From Marinifilum sp. D737 (GTDB lineage Bacteria; Bacteroidota; Bacteroidia; Bacteroidales; Marinifilaceae), in NCBI RefSeq assembly GCF_026672275.1, contig NZ_JANQCD010000003.1, positions 183,190 to 247,189 on the forward strand: a stretch of DNA of 64,000 bases, in the 5' to 3' direction. Made by a program: the position numbers and the translations under genes. Positions 58,459 through 64,000 of the stretch are shown one piece after another. How positions within the stretch are numbered: position 1 is the stretch's first letter; each line of letters begins with the position of its first letter. The notes under the pieces were generated by a model. The model was given only the letters and a program-made list of their open reading frames with translations. It was not told the origin of the DNA and did no database searches.

Positions 58459-58902
58459 ATGACTTTAGTTAAGAAAAATACCGATAATTTATTCCCATCC
58501 TTCTTTGATAACTTTTTCTCCAGAGATTGGATGGATTGGAATACCACAAATTTCTCTACTACTAATACCACTTTACCTGCGGTAAATGTAAAGGAGGATA
58601 AAAACGAATTCACAATTGAGGTTGCTGCACCAGGAATGGATAAGAAAGACTTCAATATTAATTTAGACAACAACCAGTTAACAATTTCTTCCGAAAAGAA
58701 AAGTGAGGTTGAAAATAAGGGAGATAAATATACGAGGAAAGAATTCTCTTATTGTTCGTTCCAGCGTTCGTTTCAATTGCCTTCGGATGTAGTGGATGGT
58801 GATAAAATTAAGGCCAACTATTCCGATGGAATTTTGGTGATTCACTTGCCAAAAAAAGAAGAAGCGAAACCAAAACCAGCCAGAATTATTAAGATTTCCT
58901 AA
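58459..58902 (+). CDS. Hsp20/alpha-crystallin small heat-shock protein
   Basis: This is a 147-residue ATP-independent holdase chaperone. The alpha-crystallin domain runs about 40-135 (LPAVNVKEDKNEFTIEVAAPGMDKKDFNI, then YSDGILVIHLPK with the conserved G-x-L motif), and a C-terminal Arg-Ile-Ile-Lys-Ile tail matches the IxI oligomerisation motif. It precedes the HtrA protease and a hairpin lies between them. Confidence 0.95.
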   Translation: MTLVKKNTDNLFPSFFDNFFSRDWMDWNTTNFSTTNTTLPAVNVKEDKNEFTIEVAAPGMDKKDFNINLDNNQLTISSEKKSEVENKGDKYTRKEFSYCSFQRSFQLPSDVVDGDKIKANYSDGILVIHLPKKEEAKPKPARIIKIS

Positions 58903-58929
58903 GATTATCAGACTGTTTATAAAAAATAT

Positions 58930-58969
58930 GCTTGCCACTTACTCTGCAAAAGGTAGGTGGTAAGCTTTT
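58930..58969. terminator. Hairpin after hsp20
   Basis: Stem GCTTGCCAC/GTGGTAAGC with one G-T pair, followed by TTTT on the plus strand and by ATATTTTTT on the minus strand. A likely terminator for hsp20. Confidence 0.6.
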
Positions 58970-59083
58970 GGATTAGAATGTGATCTGCTTGTAGAGTCAT
59001 TGCATGCATTTAGCATTGATTCAGGAGCTTTTACATTTAAAATCAATCTGGTAGTACGATTTTAAACATTAAAGAGATTAGTT

Positions 59084-60601
59084 ATGAAGAAGATTGCTCA
59101 ATTATTTATAGTTGCATTCATTGCCAGTGCAATTACATCTGTTGGATTTATTTTCTTTAATAAGGAAGATAAAACCTATACCATTAAGCATATCGATTCT
59201 GCACCCGTTGTTGGTGCAGCATACATGGTAAACCATAATGGAGAAGTGGTTCCCTTGCAATTTACTGATGTATCCAAGAAAGTGATGGATGCAGTGGTGC
59301 ATATTAAATCAACCCATATTCAAGCTTCACAAAGTAATCAAAGAGTTCCTACACCTTTTAGAGATTTTTTCAACGACAATATGTTGAAGGATTTTTTTGG
59401 TCCACATTTTAAGTTTGAACAAGGCACACCAAAGCAAAGAGGTCCATATACACGGGTAGGAACTGGCTCGGGAGTAATTATTAGCTCCGATGGGTATATT
59501 GTAACCAATAACCATGTGATTGATGGAGCTGAAGATATTGAAGTGAGTTTACACGATAATAGAGTATATAAGGCGAAGGTGATCGGAACAGATCCAACAA
59601 CCGATTTGGCTGTGATTCAAATAAAAGAAAGGAAATTGACGCATGTGCCATTTGTAAATTCTGATGATGTGGAAATTGGAGAATGGGTTTTGGCAGTTGG
59701 AAATCCATTTAATTTAAACTCGACTGTAACAGCTGGTATTGTTAGTGCAAAAGGCAGAAATATTAATATTCTGCAGTCGCAATCGGCCATAGAATCCTTT
59801 ATTCAAACCGATGCGGCAATCAATCCTGGAAATAGTGGCGGAGCATTGGTAAATCTAAAAGGAGGATTAATAGGGATCAATACTGCTATTGCAAGTCCAA
59901 CAGGTTCTTATTCAGGTTATGGATTTGCCATTCCATCTAACATTGTGAGTAAGGTAGTTGAAGATATTCTGCAATACGGATTTGTACAGCGGGGTTATAT
60001 GGGAATCACTATCCGAAGCGTAGATGGAAACTTTGCCAAAGAAAAGGAATTGGATGTTACAGAGGGAGTGTATGTTGATAGCCTAATGAATGCTAGCTCT
60101 GCGAAGGAGGCAGGCCTTCAAAAGGGAGATGTGATTGTTAAAGTGGACAAGAATAAGATAAAGACATCTTCTGATTTGCTCGAAATAATTGGACAACACC
60201 GGCCTGGAGATCAATTATTGGTAGGAGTAAATCGATTTGGAAAAACCAAAGAGTTTGAGATCACTTTAAAGAATGCACAAGGTGAAAGTGAAATTAGCAG
60301 TACCAATCAAAAAGATATACTTTCTAAACTTGGAGCTGAAATCATTGAAGTGGACGAAGAAAAAGCTTCAAAACTGGATGTGCCAACAGGCTTAATGATT
60401 AAAAAGCTGAATTCAGGCATTTTGAGAACACAAACCAATATTAAAGAAGGATTTGTAATTACACATGTTAATGATAAAAGAGTAGAAAGTTTGAAAGAAT
60501 TAAAAACGATCCTGATAGGGAAATCGGGTGGAGTGATGCTCAAAGGGGTTTATCCTGATTATCCGGGACAGTATTATTACGCCTTTGGTATTGATGAATA
60601 G
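59084..60601 (+). CDS. HtrA/DegP-type periplasmic serine protease
   Basis: This is a 505-residue Do-family protease with an N-terminal membrane/signal segment (about 5-25), a trypsin-like domain with triad His144 (NNHVIDG), Asp174 (TTDLAVI) and Ser251 (NPGNSGGAL), and two PDZ domains (about 300-390 and 415-500). It degrades misfolded envelope proteins. The context with an ECF sigma factor, Hsp20 and channels fits envelope stress, though I see no ECF-type motif in front of this gene. Confidence 0.96.
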   Translation: MKKIAQLFIVAFIASAITSVGFIFFNKEDKTYTIKHIDSAPVVGAAYMVNHNGEVVPLQFTDVSKKVMDAVVHIKSTHIQASQSNQRVPTPFRDFFNDNMLKDFFGPHFKFEQGTPKQRGPYTRVGTGSGVIISSDGYIVTNNHVIDGAEDIEVSLHDNRVYKAKVIGTDPTTDLAVIQIKERKLTHVPFVNSDDVEIGEWVLAVGNPFNLNSTVTAGIVSAKGRNINILQSQSAIESFIQTDAAINPGNSGGALVNLKGGLIGINTAIASPTGSYSGYGFAIPSNIVSKVVEDILQYGFVQRGYMGITIRSVDGNFAKEKELDVTEGVYVDSLMNASSAKEAGLQKGDVIVKVDKNKIKTSSDLLEIIGQHRPGDQLLVGVNRFGKTKEFEITLKNAQGESEISSTNQKDILSKLGAEIIEVDEEKASKLDVPTGLMIKKLNSGILRTQTNIKEGFVITHVNDKRVESLKELKTILIGKSGGVMLKGVYPDYPGQYYYAFGIDE

Positions 60602-60668
60602 GTACAATTGATTTAGATGTAATTATAGATATTAAGTAGATTTTCTAATATTTAAATAATTATCAGAT

Positions 60669-60866
60669 ATGTTAGAACATCAAAAGTTTGTTTTGCAGGC
60701 TGTTGCCGATCAGGAAAACTTATTTCGAAAAGAGTTAATTAAATCTATGAATTGGCTGGATGAAAATGATCAGGAAAAGTTATTAAACTGGTTGAAGAAG
60801 CGTTTTAACAATCGAAAAGATATCATCGATGAGATAGTCAATACTAGCTTGGTTCCATTGTTATAG
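60669..60866 (+). CDS. 65-residue protein of unknown function
   Basis: A small soluble helical protein (MLEHQKFVLQAVADQENLFRK, then WLDENDQEKLLNWLKKRFN). No known motif. It lies 67 bases after the HtrA gene on the same strand and ahead of a bidirectional terminator, so it may be the last gene of that transcript. Confidence 0.65.
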   Translation: MLEHQKFVLQAVADQENLFRKELIKSMNWLDENDQEKLLNWLKKRFNNRKDIIDEIVNTSLVPLL

Positions 60867-60885
60867 TCTCTTTGCCTATTTTCTG

Positions 60886-60923
60886 AAAAGAGTCTATCTG
60901 GTGTATACTGGATAGACTCTTTT
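60886..60923. terminator. Bidirectional terminator
   Basis: A perfect 13-bp stem, AAAAGAGTCTATC/GATAGACTCTTTT, around a 12-base loop, between convergent genes. Both strands have the A/T flanks needed. Confidence 0.85.
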
Positions 60924-60931
60924 ATATCAAA

Positions 60932-61324
60932 CTATTTAAGCATTACCCATTTCAATGCTGCTTTTTCAGTTGAAAAAGGTTTTGATTGATAGTCATTATC
61001 GAGAGTTCCAAATAGTACCGTAATAGCTGTAAGTGTTGGGTCAGTAACAAGTATCGCTATGCGTGATTTTCGAAAAAACAATGATCTTTTCTGATAATAA
61101 AATGCAATTTGCAAATGACTCTCTCGGTTAAAATCCAATTGAGCTGATCTATAATCGAGAATGAATCTTTTAATTGTTTTAGGAAATAGTTGTGTATTAA
61201 TTGCAAAATCCCAAGAACTAGTAATGTCTTGAACGCTTATTATACCATGATAACGTTTTAAAACAACTTGATTCTTTTTATCATACTTGTAGTTAAACTT
61301 TGTTTTATCAAATTCTCCTGTCAT
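60932..61324 (-). CDS. 130-residue protein, STAS/SpoIIAA-like, unknown function
   Basis: A soluble alpha/beta protein (KRYHGIISVQDITSSWDFAI, FILDYRSAQLDF, IAILVTDPTLTAITVLFGTL), with a strand-helix pattern like the SpoIIAA/STAS-like proteins common in Bacteroidota. An ECF-type promoter lies 36-65 bases upstream, which places it in the proposed stress regulon. Function unknown. Confidence 0.7.
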   Translation of the reverse strand: MTGEFDKTKFNYKYDKKNQVVLKRYHGIISVQDITSSWDFAINTQLFPKTIKRFILDYRSAQLDFNRESHLQIAFYYQKRSLFFRKSRIAILVTDPTLTAITVLFGTLDNDYQSKPFSTEKAALKWVMLK

Positions 61325-61359
61325 TTTGTTAAGTATAAAGCTATTTTTATTAATAGTTT

Positions 61360-61389
61360 ATTGGACGAGTAAAGAAAAAAAAGTCACAT
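61360..61389 (-). promoter_or_regulatory. ECF-type promoter of the 130-residue gene
   Basis: Minus strand ATGTGACTT, 13 bases, CGTCCAAT, 36 bases upstream of the start codon. Confidence 0.6.
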
Positions 61390-61413
61390 AGTGAATTAAT
61401 ATGATATAGGAAA

Positions 61414-61461
61414 TAAGGCGTTCGCTTCTCGGACCTCGGCAAAAATTTTGCCAAGGCTTTT
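61414..61461 (+). repeat. Dispersed repeat, copy 2
   Basis: It matches 31339-31386. In this copy GGCAAAA-A-TTTTGCC is a perfect palindrome. It runs in frame into the gene remnant that follows. Confidence 0.6.
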
Positions 61462-61665
61462 CAAAAAACTGGTGATAAATTACATTTGCTTGTAATGAGT
61501 GGCTCAAAAGTTCATATGGTCCATTTCACTGCAGTAAGATCTGATCAATCTGCAGAGATTACCCTTCCCGTGGATCCGGGAGCAACTCACATTTACGCTT
61601 TCTTTGGAACAGCTGAGGCTGACGAATATTCTTTGGACCAATATCAGTTGGTTAATGTGACTTAA
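61417..61665 (+). pseudogene. C-terminal remnant of a protein gene, possibly DUF6266-like
   Basis: Eighty-two open codons after an in-frame stop. From residue 20 or so the peptide (TGDKLHLLVMSGSKVHMVHF, RSDQSAEITLPVDPGATHIYAFF) looks like a genuine beta-rich domain, reminiscent of the C-terminal half of DUF6266 proteins. There is no start or ribosome site for a full gene; an internal ATG at 61495 would give 56 residues. It is followed by a good terminator, as if the 3' end of the original gene survived. Confidence 0.55.
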
Positions 61666-61687
61666 AATCAAGTAATTTAAGGTGCTT

Positions 61688-61727
61688 AAAGCTGCTGCGA
61701 TTTTCGTGGCAGCTTTTTGTTTTTTAT
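61688..61727 (+). terminator. Terminator after the gene remnant
   Basis: Stem AAAGCTGC/GCAGCTTT with a 13-base loop, followed by TTTGTTTTTT. Confidence 0.8.
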
Positions 61728-61781
61728 AGCAAAAAAACGTGCAAATTGTTTAAACCATGTTTAAACCAAATGGAAATATGT

Positions 61782-61813
61782 AAAAAAGCAGCATTTTATA
61801 AAAACGCTGCTTT
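61782..61813 (-). terminator. Terminator of tRNA-Ser(GGA)
   Basis: Minus strand stem AAAGCAGC/GCTGCTTT, followed by a short T-run. Confidence 0.7.
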
Positions 61814-61825
61814 CCTTTGTTTATG

Positions 61826-61913
61826 CGGAGAGGAAGGGATTCGAACCCCCGATACGCTTTTGGCGTATACTCGCTTTCCAGGCGAGCCAGTTCAACCACT
61901 CCTGCACCTCTCC
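61826..61913 (-). tRNA. tRNA-Ser(GGA)
   Basis: An 88-base tRNA with a 7-bp acceptor stem (GGAGAGG/CCTCTCC), D arm CAG/CTG, a perfect anticodon stem CTCGC/GCGAG with anticodon GGA (complement of 61877-61879), a long paired variable arm ATACGC/GCGTAT, and the T loop TTCGAAT. No CCA is encoded. It is the intact relative of the tRNA-like gene at 43944. Confidence 0.95.
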
Positions 61914-62093
61914 AATGTTGCAATAATTGAGTGTGATCACAAAAGTAAAATAAAATTGCAGATTTAAAAACCTAAGGGAATATAAAATTTAACAATTTGC
62001 ATATTTATTTATGCTGTAAATTGGGGGATTTAAGGAGTTTATTATTGGTAAAATACACTCTTAAAGTAATTTATCGATATCATTTGGCCAGGC

Positions 62094-63716
62094 TTAAAAT
62101 TCAGCCAAACATGTAAAGTTTATTTTTTTCTGTGTAAAAGGATGTGCAAAGCTAATTTCTTCGGCATGTAACATCAAACGGTCAGCCTTCAGGCCATAAA
62201 GAGGATCACCTACGATTGGGGTGTTTAGTCCGAGAGGATGAGCTGCATGCACACGCAATTGGTGTGTACGCCCTGTAATAGGGTAGAAATGTATTTTGCT
62301 TTGCGTTGATGTACGTTCAACAATTTTCCATTTGGTAAAGGCTGGCTTTCCATGCTCAAAACATACCAATTGGCGTGGACGATCATCCAAGTCAACACGC
62401 AAGGGCAGGTCAATGCTACCCCCATCTTCCTGAATGATTCCATCCAAAAGGGCCACATATCTTTTCTGAATGCTTTTGTTGAGAAACTGTTTCTGCAGGT
62501 TTTCGTGTACAGATTTTGTTTTGGCAATAAGCATTAAGCCCGAAGTAGCCATATCAAGGCGATGTACAATAAGCGGTCCGTCAGCATGTGGATACAGATC
62601 TTTTACTTGCGTATATACCGATTCTTGCGTCTCTTTCCCTGGTACAGACAACAGTCCGGAAGGTTTATTGATGATGACAATGGCATCATCTTCGTGAAGG
62701 ATTTTTATGGCAAGCTTTTTATCTTCTTGCTTTGCTTTTTCTATGCTCATCCCCTTTAGCATGTGTCCTAGTATGGGCTCACATTTGCTTTTGCACGAAG
62801 GGTAAAAGTAGCCATGTTTACGGATTTCTTTTTTTGGAGATGTTCCCCACCAAAATTCTGCCATGGCAATAGGTTTCAGTTCGTTCTGAAATGCATATTG
62901 CAATAGTTTGGGAGCACAGCAATCGCCGGCACCGGCAGGAGGAATTTTGGCTTCAGTCTCCTTAAAAATGAGACTTGCACTTTTTTCTTTTCCTTCGATA
63001 TTTAAAAATAGATAGCTGTCGAATATTTGCTTTTGCAGTTGAGCCGATTGCGTTTTACGTGCCTGCTTTAGGACTTTAATTTGTTCGTAATGCTCATCTG
63101 CTTTTAGCTGCAAGCTTTCAACTCTTCCTTTACATTCCTTTTTTAGTTTGTTGAAGGTGCTTTTCTCCGTTTGGCTTTCTTTTACAAGATCTTTTAGAAT
63201 GCTTTCCTTGTCAGGATGATTTTCGGCTTCTGCTCGCTTCACTTGTCTTTCCTTTTTGGCATTGGCCATTTCAAGTTTAGCGCCTTTTAACCTGTCATTG
63301 GCATTTTGAACTGCATCATCCAGTTCTTTCTGAATCTGTTTTAGACTAGTTGAATTTTCTGCATTGAAAATGGCTTTATTGATTTGATTCAACTCAGCTT
63401 CACCTTTTCGAAAGAATCCATTGGGATTGGTGATTTCGAATACCTGTGGAACAAATGGAATCTCAGTTTCATGTGCCTGGTCATTGCCGGAATAGGCAGC
63501 AATGTAGCCAAGCTCACCCAGCTGGTTTTTCGCAATTAACACACCATACATTTTTCCCTTCGAATTGGGATCCGGAACCCCAATCTTATCCTGTAGTTCT
63601 ATAGCAGCCTGTCTGCATAAAGGGTTAGGAGTATAGTTAAAAGGATTGGTAAAGCAATCGGGAAGTTCGTTTGCTTCCTGTGTTTTATTGAATGTGATGA
63701 AACAATGCATTCGCAA
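62094..63716 (-). CDS. RluA-family pseudouridine synthase with long N-terminal extension
   Basis: This is a 540-residue protein. The C-terminal 220 residues are an RluA/RsuA-type synthase: the catalytic Asp in [36 protein letters not shown] and GDPLYG. It converts uridine to pseudouridine in rRNA or tRNA. The N-terminal 320 or so residues are unusual: a start segment with several Cys, a strongly charged coiled coil (about 105-230), and a domain with [16 protein letters not shown] and [13 protein letters not shown]. This extended form recurs in Bacteroidota and gamma-proteobacteria as an RluA-like type. Met3 (63710) is an alternative start. Confidence 0.9.
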   Translation of the reverse strand: MRMHCFITFNKTQEANELPDCFTNPFNYTPNPLCRQAAIELQDKIGVPDPNSKGKMYGVLIAKNQLGELGYIAAYSGNDQAHETEIPFVPQVFEITNPNGFFRKGEAELNQINKAIFNAENSTSLKQIQKELDDAVQNANDRLKGAKLEMANAKKERQVKRAEAENHPDKESILKDLVKESQTEKSTFNKLKKECKGRVESLQLKADEHYEQIKVLKQARKTQSAQLQKQIFDSYLFLNIEGKEKSASLIFKETEAKIPPAGAGDCCAPKLLQYAFQNELKPIAMAEFWWGTSPKKEIRKHGYFYPSCKSKCEPILGHMLKGMSIEKAKQEDKKLAIKILHEDDAIVIINKPSGLLSVPGKETQESVYTQVKDLYPHADGPLIVHRLDMATSGLMLIAKTKSVHENLQKQFLNKSIQKRYVALLDGIIQEDGGSIDLPLRVDLDDRPRQLVCFEHGKPAFTKWKIVERTSTQSKIHFYPITGRTHQLRVHAAHPLGLNTPIVGDPLYGLKADRLMLHAEEISFAHPFTQKKINFTCLAEF

Positions 63717-63863
63717 TTACAAATAAGAGAATTGGATTCAGTATTTGCAAAAGAAGTGGTTTTTGTAGCCAGATGCAATAAAAAACCTGAAAGTTTTTTA
63801 ATTCAATCATCATGTACATGTTACTCCCGAGTATCGGGATCATCCCTTTTGAGTTTAGTGCAT

Positions 63864-63898
63864 AAAAAAAGCACCAAAGTTTTTCAACTTCAGTGCTT
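63864..63898 (-). terminator. Terminator of tRNA-Ser(TGA)
   Basis: Minus strand stem AAGCACTGAAGTT/AACTTTGGTGCTT (imperfect), followed by seven T. Confidence 0.75.
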
Positions 63899-63906
63899 GT
63901 TTTCAG

Positions 63907-63991
63907 CGGAGAGAGAGGGATTCGAACCCCCGGTACGTTGCCGCACAATGGTTTTCAAGACCACCGCATTCGACCACTCTGCCATCTCTCC
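63907..63991 (-). tRNA. tRNA-Ser(TGA)
   Basis: An 85-base class II tRNA with acceptor GGAGAGA/TCTCTCC, anticodon TGA (complement of 63955-63957) in a paired stem GTGGT/ACCAT with one G-T pair, a long variable arm and the T loop TTCGAAT. No CCA is encoded. Confidence 0.95.
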
Positions 63992-64000
63992 AATATGTCA

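Noticed and set aside
61746..61967. 73-residue plus-strand ORF
   Set aside because: Antisense translation across tRNA-Ser(GGA), the same artefact.
63685..63948. 87-residue minus-strand ORF at the right edge
   Set aside because: It overlaps tRNA-Ser(TGA) and its terminator and the start of the RluA gene; the N-terminal peptide derives from the tRNA.

Overview
The window comes from a Bacteroidota chromosome, most likely a marine member of Bacteroidales/Marinilabiliales type. The evidence is a SusC/SusD pair, a hybrid two-component regulator, many formylglycine sulfatases and Bacteroidota-style small proteins. The genus is inference. Base composition changes at about 24.1 kb: the left part is G+C-richer catabolic DNA, and nearly everything to the right is AT-rich.

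1-24.2 kb is one polysaccharide utilisation locus, all on the plus strand: the 3' part of a hybrid two-component sensor/AraC regulator, a 41-residue membrane peptide, a SusC-like TonB-dependent transporter, a SusD-like lipoprotein, a GH128-like hydrolase, a GH43-like hydrolase, a sulfatase, a beta-helix protein, a sulfatase-GH16 fusion, a GH2 beta-galactosidase and three more sulfatases. It ends at a strong terminator near 24.2 kb. The enzyme set suggests a sulfated beta-galactan as substrate (inference). Five sulfatase domains carry Cys-x-Pro-Ser-Arg and need a maturase that is not in the window.

24.4-31.7 kb looks like a defence-type insertion: a secreted protein of unknown function, an RloC/PrrC-like ATPase with a CxxC hook and an Arg-x3-Glu...His triad, a convergent 693-residue protein ending in a PD-(D/E)XK nuclease domain, and an HNH nuclease resembling modification-dependent restriction enzymes. 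Degenerate repeats and gene remnants follow. 31.9-43.7 kb holds a KASIII-like enzyme, a NYN-LOTUS protein, a cold-shock protein, two NAD(P)-dependent dehydrogenase/epimerase genes, an orphan histidine kinase, a CPBP-like membrane protein, an acyltransferase-like gene with a zinc-ribbon membrane protein, and a tyrosine recombinase beside a mutated tRNA-Ser copy. Several long intergenic regions here share a conserved non-coding element.

44-64 kb looks like a stress/housekeeping block: a RimB-RimK fusion, PepSY-like proteins, a GNAT-nitrilase fusion, an ECF sigma factor, a two-component pair, a large ATPase-like protein with an MscS channel, a second MscS, CorA, Hsp20, an HtrA/DegP protease, small proteins, an RluA-family enzyme and two more tRNA-Ser genes. 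Six sites in this block share a promoter-like pattern, GTGAC(TT) then 15-16 bases from GTGAC to CGTC(T/C)AAT (AGTC at the weakest site). Five sit directly upstream of genes and probably form the regulon of the local ECF sigma factor. This is the most coherent new system I see in the window.
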